This document shows, in pieces, positions 18,733 to 27,085 of a stretch of 48,180 nucleotides of DNA. The stretch covers positions 1 to 48,180 of the forward strand of contig JAPLJC010000121.1 in assembly GCA_026388765.1 (NCBI GenBank), given 5' to 3'. Numbering within the stretch: the stretch's first letter is position 1; the number at the start of each line of letters is the position of its first letter. Made by a program: the position numbers and the translations under genes. The notes under the pieces were generated by a model. That model saw only the letters and a list, made by a program, of their open reading frames with translations. It was not told the origin of the DNA and did not search any database. Origin of the DNA: Deltaproteobacteria bacterium (lineage in GTDB: Bacteria > Desulfobacterota > Desulfobaccia > Desulfobaccales > 0-14-0-80-60-11).

Positions 18733-19110
18733 TTAGCTTTCGTCCGGGCCGGGGGTCTCTGCCGGCGCAGCGGGTGCGCCCGCGGGCTTCTTCGTCTTCC
18801 CGGTGGCCTTTTGTCCCTTCTTTTTGGCAACTTTCGCGGTCTTTTTCTTAGTGCCGTTCTTTTTAACGGCGGTCTTTTTCTTGGTCGTCTGGGCTGGCTT
18901 GGCTTTGGCCTTGACTTTGCTTGTGGGTTTGGCCTTCTCTTCCCCCGCCTTTTGGGGAGTCGCTGGTTCCTTGGTTTCGGGGGTGGCCAGGGGCCTAGAG
19001 CCCTCCAACATGGGGGGTACGGGCGGCGGCGGCACTTCCTTCTGGGCCCTGGCGGCCTGCAGGCTCAGGAGAAAAATCCCCGCCGTGGCCAAGATGATAA
19101 TCTTCTTCAT
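18733..19110 (-). CDS. Secreted Lys/Pro/Ala-rich low-complexity protein
   Basis: MKKIIILATAGIFLLSLQAARAQ leader; KKKTAVKKNGTKKKTAKVAKKKGQKATGKTKKPAG. Confidence 0.65.
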   Translation of the reverse strand: MKKIIILATAGIFLLSLQAARAQKEVPPPPVPPMLEGSRPLATPETKEPATPQKAGEEKAKPTSKVKAKAKPAQTTKKKTAVKKNGTKKKTAKVAKKKGQKATGKTKKPAGAPAAPAETPGPDES

Positions 19111-19213
19111 GGCTGTTCTCAAATTACTCTCCGGTGATTAAATCTGCGGCCGGAATTCGTCCCCCAGGAAAGGGCCGAATTCCGGCATGGAGCCAGGGTT
19201 CTGGTCGGCCTGG

Positions 19214-19519
19214 CTATTCGGGTTCCTCGGCCGGTTTTGCCTTTTTGGTCTTTTTGGTAGCCTTTTTGGTTTTTGTGGCAGTCTTGGCCTTTTTGGTCTT
19301 GCTCTTCTTGGTGGCCTTGGCCGGCTCTTCCTTCGAGGCCGCCGGCGCTTCCATCTTCGGGGCCGCCGGGGCTTCCATCTTCGGAGCCGCCGGGGCCGCA
19401 GGCGCCGCCTTCTCCACCGCCGGGGCCGCCGGGGCCGGGGCCTTCTCCTGGGCCAGAGAAGCGCCCGCCAGGCTTAGAACAAAAGCCCCCACACTTGCCA
19501 GTACTAAAATTTTTTTCAT
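19214..19519 (-). CDS. Secreted Ala/Pro/Lys-rich low-complexity protein
   Basis: MKKILVLASVGAFVLSLAGASLAQ leader, APKMEAPAAPKMEAPA tandem, KKSKTKKAKTATKTKKATKKTKKAK tail. Confidence 0.65.
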   Translation of the reverse strand: MKKILVLASVGAFVLSLAGASLAQEKAPAPAAPAVEKAAPAAPAAPKMEAPAAPKMEAPAASKEEPAKATKKSKTKKAKTATKTKKATKKTKKAKPAEEPE

Positions 19520-19558
19520 AACCCATCTCCCCTTAAGATAAATTCGTTAAATAAATTA

Positions 19559-19635
19559 TGGTGGCGGTGCAGGGATTCGAACCCCGGACACTGCGGATAT
19601 GAGCCGCATGCTCTAACCGACTGAGCTACACCGCC
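19559..19635 (-). tRNA. tRNA-Met(CAT), elongator-type, CCA encoded
   Basis: Minus strand GGCGGTGTAGCTCAGTCGGTTAGAGCATGCGGCTCATATCCGCA...GGTTCGAATCCCTGCACCGCCACCA; GGCGG/CCGCC acceptor stem, anticodon loop CTCATAT. Confidence 0.93.
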
Positions 19636-19742
19636 GTGGCTCTTGAAAATATAGTTGTCAAAGCCCGGTCTGTCAAACAAAATCGCCGGGACGCCGCCGG
19701 GGCCAATAGCCCTCGAATACCCTTGCGGGCTGCGGAAAATAA

Positions 19743-20405
19743 TCACTCAACAATATCCACTAATTGGTCGAACCGGGTCAGGAGGAAGTCGGGGTTGGCC
19801 GACTGCAGGGAGGCCAACTCACCGTAGCCGTAGGTGACCGCGGCGATATGGGCGCCGGAGCCCCGGGCGGTCATGACATCCGCCGGTTTATCCCCCACCA
19901 TCAGGGTTCGCCCCGGCGCCACCCCCAGCTCCTGGATCAAGGCCGTCAGGGGTTCGGCCGCGGGCTTCAGGGGCAGGCCGGTGCCGCCGCCGCGGCTGGC
20001 GGCGAAGCAGCGGGCCAGGCCCAGGGCCGCCAAGACCGCCTCCGTCAGGCGCTGGAGCTTGTTGGACAGAACCGCCTGTTTCTTGCCGGCCAGCTTCTCC
20101 AGAGTCTCCCGCACCCCGGGGTAGAGGCGGGTTAGATCGGCGCTATGCCGGGAGTAATAATCCAGGTAGATGGCCAGGCAATCGTCCGTCAGGTCCTGGT
20201 GGGCCGGGCCCACCAGCCGTTCCATGAACATGCGCTCGCCGCCCCCGATCATCCCGGCGATGGCTGCAGGATTGCGCTCCGGCAGGCCCAGCCGGCGGCA
20301 GGCATAATTGGCGGCCGTGGTCAAATCCGGCAGGGAGTCGGCCAGGGTGCCGTCCAGGTCGAAGACGATGAGGTCCACCGCCACTTTCTTTGATAATCCG
20401 GGCAT
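19743..20405 (-). CDS. gph: Phosphoglycolate phosphatase-like HAD hydrolase
   Basis: LIVFDLDGTLADSLPDLT, AVLSNKLQ, MVGDKPADVMTARGSGA. Confidence 0.85.
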   Translation of the reverse strand: MPGLSKKVAVDLIVFDLDGTLADSLPDLTTAANYACRRLGLPERNPAAIAGMIGGGERMFMERLVGPAHQDLTDDCLAIYLDYYSRHSADLTRLYPGVRETLEKLAGKKQAVLSNKLQRLTEAVLAALGLARCFAASRGGGTGLPLKPAAEPLTALIQELGVAPGRTLMVGDKPADVMTARGSGAHIAAVTYGYGELASLQSANPDFLLTRFDQLVDIVE

Positions 20406-20535
20406 ACTGTCTCTATATTATCAATGGAGTAGGTTAGGTAGGGGATTGTTAGCGGCCTCTTACGAAAAAACGAAAAAGACGAAAAAGGCGAAAAAGCCCC
20501 TGACTTGCCTTCCGGAATCCTTTCTGCCTAGGCCT

Positions 20536-21507
20536 CTACCTGACCCGCCGCCCCCGCAACAGGTCCCGGTGGGCGGGCAGGACCCCTAGGCTCTGGGCGC
20601 TTTTCACCGCCCGGAGGATGGCCTGTTGCAAGGCAATTTCCGCCCACAGGCCGATGATTTGCAGGTCGGACTCCATCTGCGGATGGCCCAGGACAAAGAT
20701 GGTGTCGCCGTCGAACAGGGTGTGCACCGGCCGGATGCAGCGGGCCAGGGCGTCGTGCCCCAGCTGCGCGATCTTCCGGGCCTCCTCGCGGTTGAGCCGG
20801 GCATTGGTGGCCACCACCCCGATGGTGGTGTTGGGCTCCCCGAACTGGCGGCGCACCAGGCCCTGGCGCACCAGCCGGGTGGAGTCGGCAAACTCACGGC
20901 TGTCCTCGGTTTTCCGGGCTCCCGCCAGGATCTCCCCGGTCTCCGGGTTCACCACATCTCCCAGGGCGTTGACCACCACCAGGGCTCCCACTTGCAAACC
21001 GTCGGGGCCCTCCACGAAGGCGGTGCCCAGGCCGCCTTTGGTGGCCTGCTTGATCCCCAGAATCTTGCCGATGGAAGCCCCGGTGCCGGCCCCCACGCTG
21101 CCGTCTCCCTGGGGCTCCGAACGGGCCGCCTCGCAGGCGGCGTAGCCCATGGCCTTGTCCGGGCGCACCTGGTGATTGCCCACCGAAAGGTCGAAGATCA
21201 CCGCGGTGGGGACGATGGGAACCCGGGTGACCGTGACGTCGAAGCCCCGGCCCCGCTCCTCCAGGTACTCCATGACCCCGCCGGCTGCGTCCAGGCCGAA
21301 GGCGCTGCCCCCGGTGATCAGGACCGCATGGACCTCGGTGACCAGGTGGTATTTTACCAGGGTGTCCATCTGGCGGGTGCCCGCGGCGGAACCCCGCACA
21401 TCGACGCTGCCCACCGTGCCCGGCGGGCACAGGACCACGGTGCAGCCGGTGACGTTTTTAAAGTCACTGGCATGGCCGACCTGAAATCCGGGAACCTTGG
21501 TAATCAT
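20536..21507 (-). CDS. P1 family peptidase (DmpA-like, peptidase S58)
   Basis: VPGFQVGHASDFKNVTGCTVVLCPPGTVGSVDVRGSAAGTRQMD, LITGGSAFGLDAAGGVMEYLEERG; ATG at 21507 preferred over the longer upstream start. Confidence 0.88.
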   Translation of the reverse strand: MITKVPGFQVGHASDFKNVTGCTVVLCPPGTVGSVDVRGSAAGTRQMDTLVKYHLVTEVHAVLITGGSAFGLDAAGGVMEYLEERGRGFDVTVTRVPIVPTAVIFDLSVGNHQVRPDKAMGYAACEAARSEPQGDGSVGAGTGASIGKILGIKQATKGGLGTAFVEGPDGLQVGALVVVNALGDVVNPETGEILAGARKTEDSREFADSTRLVRQGLVRRQFGEPNTTIGVVATNARLNREEARKIAQLGHDALARCIRPVHTLFDGDTIFVLGHPQMESDLQIIGLWAEIALQQAILRAVKSAQSLGVLPAHRDLLRGRRVR

Positions 21508-21523
21508 GGCAGTGGCCTTGGCC

Positions 21524-23374
21524 TCATGGTCCGGGGGCCAGAATCTGGATCTGGCCGTCTTTGACGGTAAGCAGGTAAATGGCCGCTTCCTCTTCACGCT
21601 GGGGGTTGAAGCCTTTGAACCACGGCAGGTCGGGGCTGGCCTTGAGTGACGCGACCTTCAAAGGCAGATCGGTGCGGCTCAGGGGACCGCCGGCGGCCGC
21701 CAGTTGCCCCATGAGGCGAATGACCACATAGCCCTGGGTCGCCAGATAATCCGGATTTTCCCCATATTGCTGGCGGTAGGCGGCGATGAAGCTTTGGACC
21801 GCGGGATTGGGGTCGCCGGCAAAGAAGGCGTCGGGAAATACCACCCCCTGCAGGGCCGCCAATTGCTCCGGGGTAATCCTCGGATTATGGAGCAGGTTGG
21901 TGCCCAGAAGCTGAATCCCCCCCAGGGAGACGTTAGCCAGTTGCCCGGCGATGGCCGCCACCACCGCGGCATCGTCGGGAATGAACAAAGCCACGGTTCC
22001 CGGGTTTGCCGGCGCCTGGGACTGGAGATCCTGGTTCAGGCTGGCCAGCACCGGGCTGAAGTCCTTGGTGCCGGCGGCAAAAGGCTCCTGGGCCGCCAGT
22101 TCCAGCCCCGCAGCCGCCAGTTCTTCCTGGAACATCTGCAGAAAGGTGCGGCCGTAAGCAGAATCGGGGTAAAGGATGGCGTAGCGCTGGATGGCCAGCC
22201 GCACCGCCCCTCGCACCAGGGCCCGCACCTGCTGCCGGGGGGTGAGGAAGGCCTGGAAAATCAGGTTGCCGGTCTGGGTGATATCGGCCTTCTGGGATAG
22301 GGACAGGAGAGGCAGCCCCGCGCCCTGGGCGGCGCCCGCCGCGGCCTGGGCGACTCCCGAGGTGAGGGGACCCATGACGGCCAGCACCTTTGGGTTCTGC
22401 GCCAACTCCTGCACCAGTTGCGCCGCGGCCCCGGGGTCGTTTTGGGTATCTTTAAAGACCAGTTCCACCGGGGCTTGCCGGGCCGCCAGCTCCATGCCCC
22501 GCTGCACCCGGAAGCCGACGTTGCTCATCTCGCCGCTCAGGGGCAAGAGGCACCCCAGGGTGACTTTACCGCCGCCGGCCGGCAGGGCCCTGGCGGCCGA
22601 GGCCTCCGGGCTGTTGGGATAGCGCTCCTGCAAAACCCGCTGCCATTTTTGGGCCTCCTGGGGCCGGCCGGATTCCTGGGAGACTTTAGCCAACCGGAGC
22701 ACCAGGGCGGCGGCCAGGGGACTGTCCGGGTACATGCCGGCCAGGCTCTCCAGATCACCGGGACTGGCCGCCTCCACCACCCGGGACTTCAAATCCTCGA
22801 ACCACTCCTGGTCTCCCGAAGGCAGATCCTGGGCTGCCAGGCGCAGCCGGGAAAAGGCCTGGGAGACGTTGCCTTGCTTTAAGGCGATCTCAGAGAGCAG
22901 GGCCTGGGTGGAGAACCACAAGGAGCGCGGCAGGTCGCCGGCCGCGGTGAGGCTGTCCAGAATCTGCACCGCCTGTTGATATTGCCCCAGCTTGAAATAG
23001 GCCCGACCGATGCCGTAGCGGGCCTTCAGGACCACCGCCGGTTCCGGCTGCCGGGCCAGGATGGCTTGGTAGGCCGCCAGAGACCCCTGCCAATCCCCCT
23101 GGAGGCCCAGCAGTTCGGCTTCCCGCAGGCGAGCCTCGGTGGCGTGCTGACCCTGGGGAAAACGTTCCAGGTATTGGGCATAACTCTGAAAGGCCTGGCC
23201 ATAGGCCTGACGGCGGTAACTATCTTCCGCCGCCTGGAACAGCGCCTCGCCCGCCCTGCCCGCCTCCACCGTCCGCCCGGGCGGCGGAAAACCGGGGAGC
23301 TCGGCGCAGGCCGGCAACAGCCAGAGGAGCAGCAACAGCGGCGCCAGTCTGGACCATGAAATCTTCATCTTCAT
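21524..23374 (-). CDS. LpoA/LppC-like periplasmic lipoprotein: TPR region plus periplasmic-binding-protein fold
   Basis: Lipobox LLLLWLLPACAELP, TPR-like N-half, KVTLGCLLPLSGEMSNVGFRVQRGMELAARQ and later receptor-family ligand-binding motifs. Confidence 0.82.
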   Translation of the reverse strand: MKMKISWSRLAPLLLLLWLLPACAELPGFPPPGRTVEAGRAGEALFQAAEDSYRRQAYGQAFQSYAQYLERFPQGQHATEARLREAELLGLQGDWQGSLAAYQAILARQPEPAVVLKARYGIGRAYFKLGQYQQAVQILDSLTAAGDLPRSLWFSTQALLSEIALKQGNVSQAFSRLRLAAQDLPSGDQEWFEDLKSRVVEAASPGDLESLAGMYPDSPLAAALVLRLAKVSQESGRPQEAQKWQRVLQERYPNSPEASAARALPAGGGKVTLGCLLPLSGEMSNVGFRVQRGMELAARQAPVELVFKDTQNDPGAAAQLVQELAQNPKVLAVMGPLTSGVAQAAAGAAQGAGLPLLSLSQKADITQTGNLIFQAFLTPRQQVRALVRGAVRLAIQRYAILYPDSAYGRTFLQMFQEELAAAGLELAAQEPFAAGTKDFSPVLASLNQDLQSQAPANPGTVALFIPDDAAVVAAIAGQLANVSLGGIQLLGTNLLHNPRITPEQLAALQGVVFPDAFFAGDPNPAVQSFIAAYRQQYGENPDYLATQGYVVIRLMGQLAAAGGPLSRTDLPLKVASLKASPDLPWFKGFNPQREEEAAIYLLTVKDGQIQILAPGP

Positions 23375-23515
23375 ATCCTGATTATCCGGGAATAGATTAA
23401 GTTAACAAAATAACAAATTATTTTCGGAAAATGAAGGCAATAGTTTGGGGATCAACTTCTAGGCGCCGGGGAAGGGTCTGAAAGGCGCGGAACTATCAGT
23501 CTAGAATGCGTCTCT

Positions 23516-23656
23516 GGTTCCCAAGCTGGGCTTGGCAACCCCTGCTATCTAAGTTGTGCTTGGAATGGCAAGATTTCCTGGGTGCGAATCTTGTCTTCGC
23601 CTCGACGAGCTAACCTGAGGTTCTCCTTTGCTAAACCGCCAAGCCAGGCTTGGGGA
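23516..23656. repeat. MITE-like segment with palindromic inverted ends
   Basis: Ends ggttcccaagctgggcttggcaacc and ccgccaagccaggcttggggat are approximate inverted copies. Confidence 0.5.
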
Positions 23657-23951
23657 TGAGAAGAAAATACCTTAGGGTTTGAGATACAGCTATGATAACG
23701 ATATCAATAAGCTACCTGCCGAGTAACGCAGCCCGCATACAGAGCAGTGATCGAGACCAGCCGGTCTCAGCCAGAATCTATGGGAGCGTCTTTATTAACA
23801 ATGCCTTCCTGAATACCGATAACAAAAGTCTTATGATTTCCTTGGAACCATACAAAAATAATGCTTCGTTAAGTCCTCAGGTGGCATCTTGACTTAGATT
23901 CCCTCCTTCCTGTCATCTCTGGCAAAAAGAGGGAAATATAGGTCACTCGTG

Positions 23952-24773
23952 CTAACGACGGGGAGTGGGCCTCACACCTATAATCCCGTTTGATCCTGAC
24001 GCCTCATGGATCCAGAGGTTTGGTGATTGGATTACCGGCGGCAATACGGGCCAGGGTTGCCTCACTTGATCATCCAAGGTGATGGGAGTAACAGCCGGAG
24101 ATGGAGGCCTTAGTGACTGGATTGGAGGCACAGCCAGGGTTACCCTGGTCTTGACCAGGAGTTGGTCCATTTCCCCAGATTGGACCTGGGATAACTTCAG
24201 CATGCCGTTTTTCTCCGAGATGGCCACCTGCCTTGGCCCGACTGAGAGGTGGCGCCCGGAAATCTGGTTGGCGATGGATATGCTGCCGCCCTCTATGCAG
24301 AAAAGGCGGTCCTCTTCGACGCTGACCAGGAAACCTGTCCCCCGTGGGATGGTCAGGCGAGAAGTGAGCGTATAAATCAGAGCACCTGGGCGATGATCAG
24401 GAAGGTCAACGGCAAATTGCAAGGTCCCGTTCCTCAGAGTGACGAGAAAATCAGATGGGTTGCTGGCATTGAGGGATTGTTGGCCAAATTCCAACAGGCT
24501 TTCTTCCCCCAGTTTTAGAACCACTCCTTGGGACAGGAACAGCATGGCTTTTCCTCTCGCCTCGGTCTGCAAGGCCGACCCTGGCCCAAGCAGTTCTGCC
24601 GCCTTGACAGGGCGAAAGACCTCACCCAGAGACTCCCTGACCTTGACTGCGCCTTCCATGGCGATGAGCTGGAAGGCTTCACCCAGCCGAGCCTGGGCGT
24701 AGGTTGGTGCCACCCAAGACAGCCCAGCCATTATGAGCATAATCGATAGGAAAAGCGACCGGGGTAGAGGCAT
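23952..24773 (-). CDS. FecR-domain secreted protein (locus A)
   Basis: Signal peptide MPLPRSLFLSIMLIMAGLSWVAPTYA; AMEGAVKVRESLGEVFRPVKAAELLGPGSALQTEARGKAMLFLSQGVVLKLGEESLLEF; LTIPRGTGFLVSVEEDRLFCIEGGSISI. Confidence 0.82.
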   Translation of the reverse strand: MPLPRSLFLSIMLIMAGLSWVAPTYAQARLGEAFQLIAMEGAVKVRESLGEVFRPVKAAELLGPGSALQTEARGKAMLFLSQGVVLKLGEESLLEFGQQSLNASNPSDFLVTLRNGTLQFAVDLPDHRPGALIYTLTSRLTIPRGTGFLVSVEEDRLFCIEGGSISIANQISGRHLSVGPRQVAISEKNGMLKLSQVQSGEMDQLLVKTRVTLAVPPIQSLRPPSPAVTPITLDDQVRQPWPVLPPVIQSPNLWIHEASGSNGIIGVRPTPRR

Positions 24774-24786
24774 GACGTTTCTCCAC

Positions 24787-26244
24787 CTAATAAAGATTCC
24801 AGGTAAACTGCGCCTGAAATAACGACCGGTTAAACTGCCACTCCGGTATATTGGCGCGCGTGTTGGCATAACCGTAACCGAACCAAAAGGCAAGGCGCTC
24901 ATTCAGAGGTTTTTTGACTAGCAGCTGGAGACAATAATTATCGTTTAGTTGCCTTCTGCCGGACCATTCGTCAGTGTTGTCGAAATGCGCCTGCCCGTAT
25001 TCGAAATTTAGCCACCCGGTGAGATCCCAGGGGAGAAAAACCGTGGCATTCGCCGTGGCCCCATACAGGTGGGAAGCCCAAAAAAGACCTTGAGCCAGAT
25101 CACGGTCATAGAAAATCCCCAGCCGCATAATGCCGCGCGCCGGCAAGAGAAACGCCTGGAAAAGATCTATGCGGTGATCCCAACCAGACTGATGATATTC
25201 GTCGCCCCGGGAATACCAAAAGTTCTTATCTCTGGCTCGGTACGTCGCTTCCCCTTTTAAGAAGCTCGTTTCAGGCCAATCAATGGTTAGGCCAGGAATA
25301 TTAAAGGTGCTAAATGGTTTGCCGTTGCCATACCAGGTACGGTCATAGGCGAAGAAAGGCTTGAAGACGAACGGCCCAAGGCGCCAATTAATGAAGGCCT
25401 CCCCTTTGAGGTTTAAAAAGTCCCAGGACTGGAGGTAAAGGTGCCCGCTATCAGAGCCATTAAAACGCAATCCCAGGTTAAAGTCATCGCGTATGAGCGG
25501 GTAATACTCGGTGCGGTCGCCCAAGATACCCCCCCAATCCGTGTACTTGGGTGACTTGCGTGCCGGAGTAGCAAGGTAATAAGGTCTTGTATGTAACTCC
25601 ACATTACTGTCATAGTTAAGGCCTACGGCAACCTCCTGGCGAAACTTCTTGATCTGGACGTCCACCGGGGTAAGGAGAATTTCCTCATAAGGCTTGAAAT
25701 AAGAGGCGAATTCAGGGCTAAGATGATAGCCTTCCTGCAATTCTTTAAGGCCTTGTTGGGGGTGGTTCATCTGTATCTCGCAAAGGCCTAGATAATAACT
25801 TATCAAGCCCTTTTCCGGGTCTTGCTCTTTGGCGTTCCGCAAATATTTCTCAGCTTGCTGATATTCCCCTAAGCAATATTTTGTGATGCCAAGATAAAGA
25901 AGGCCATCTTTGATATGGGAATCTAGAGAAATGGCGACCTGAAAACTGTGGAGGGCTTCCTGATATTTTTTCAGGGCCAGGTAACAAAGCCCCAATGCAA
26001 GCCTGATATCGGCGCGCTCTGGTCCTATCGCTGCTGCCTGGGATAGCTGGTCGCTTGCCTCTTGGTAACTTCCGAGCGCATATGCTTGGCTGCCACGGGC
26101 ATAAAGCATTTCAGCCGGGAGAGAACTCGAGGCCCGGCTTATGGTGGCCGAAAAAAATATGGCCACAACTAGATAAAATGAAGCTATGGAAAGAAACCAG
26201 GACTTGGTAATATTGTCCCTTCGCTTGACAACCCTTATATTCAT
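24787..26244 (-). CDS. TPR protein with C-terminal outer-membrane beta-barrel (locus A)
   Basis: TPR units (ALGSYQEASDQLSQAAAIGPERADIRLALGLCYLALKKYQEALHSFQVAI), NYDSNV at the junction, alternating aromatic strands, terminal Y. Confidence 0.8.
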   Translation of the reverse strand: MNIRVVKRRDNITKSWFLSIASFYLVVAIFFSATISRASSSLPAEMLYARGSQAYALGSYQEASDQLSQAAAIGPERADIRLALGLCYLALKKYQEALHSFQVAISLDSHIKDGLLYLGITKYCLGEYQQAEKYLRNAKEQDPEKGLISYYLGLCEIQMNHPQQGLKELQEGYHLSPEFASYFKPYEEILLTPVDVQIKKFRQEVAVGLNYDSNVELHTRPYYLATPARKSPKYTDWGGILGDRTEYYPLIRDDFNLGLRFNGSDSGHLYLQSWDFLNLKGEAFINWRLGPFVFKPFFAYDRTWYGNGKPFSTFNIPGLTIDWPETSFLKGEATYRARDKNFWYSRGDEYHQSGWDHRIDLFQAFLLPARGIMRLGIFYDRDLAQGLFWASHLYGATANATVFLPWDLTGWLNFEYGQAHFDNTDEWSGRRQLNDNYCLQLLVKKPLNERLAFWFGYGYANTRANIPEWQFNRSLFQAQFTWNLY

Positions 26245-26717
26245 TCAATGCCCCCTCTGCCTGATGCCATTTTTGGAGCCCTGAATTGGGTTCTTCTAGC
26301 TTCAATCAAGATTAGGCGATAGCCTTTGGCTATACCATTAAAAATTGGTATTGGGGACTTCCCTCCCGAGCTTGACTCCAAGAAGGTTCCTCTTTTTACA
26401 GCCAGAGAGTCTTGAGGGAGCATGATAGCACAAATTTCGCAGATAAAGTATTTTGTCCTAAAAGGAAGTTTACTACACTCTCAGGTCCAGATGCCTTACT
26501 GCTTTGGACCTTAAGGACCCCCAGGCCAGCACCGGTCGCTAATGTGAGCCTGAGGTGGAGGTCGCATGGATATACCACCTCCGGTAACAGATAACTTGCC
26601 CTTATCAGTAGCTTCCTAAGCAAACCAATAACTTATCGATATGAACTGGATAGAGAGAATGGAGTCTTGGGTTAGCGGACTTCCGGAATCCAGGGGAGGA
26701 GATAGCAAATTAACCTG

Positions 26718-26877
26718 AAGTCAAAAAAAGAAAGGGCGGGAAACCCCGCCCTTTCTTTTTTTATAAATTAAAGCTGAACCAACCAGTCTTATTTAACTTC
26801 CTCGAACTCCGCCTCCACCACCTCTTCTTCGGGCTTTTTGGGCTTCTCTTCCTGGCCCGGAACCGCGCCCGCCGCCC
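26718..26877 (-). pseudogene. Duplicated dnaK 3'-end fragment plus terminator
   Basis: Ungapped match to 29587-29746 (offset 2869; 146/160 by hand count); encodes [20 protein letters not shown]-stop. Confidence 0.9.
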
Positions 26878-27085
26878 GCGGGACAGTGCAGAAAATTGCC
26901 ACAGGATTATGAGGCTATCTAATCAGCCCGAATTGGGTGACAAAGTTCGTAAATTTATGTTATATTGTTGTCGTCAGACAATTCGGCTATAAAATTGAGG
27001 ATATTGGTCTGGGTTAAACTCGGCGAAAAGTGATAACCATTCTTTAATGGCCTGGCTATCAACCAAAGATTTTGTCGGAGGGACC

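Noticed and set aside
19516-19746. 76-aa minus-strand ORF
   Set aside because: Reads straight through the tRNA-Met gene; spurious.
20459-20496. cgaaaaa-type short tandem repeat in the gph/P1-peptidase gap
   Set aside because: Simple low-complexity tandem repeat; nothing further can be supported from one array.
23692-23892. 66-aa plus-strand ORF in the gap before FecR A
   Set aside because: No recognisable domain or convincing RBS; the region is a repeat-containing intergenic gap.
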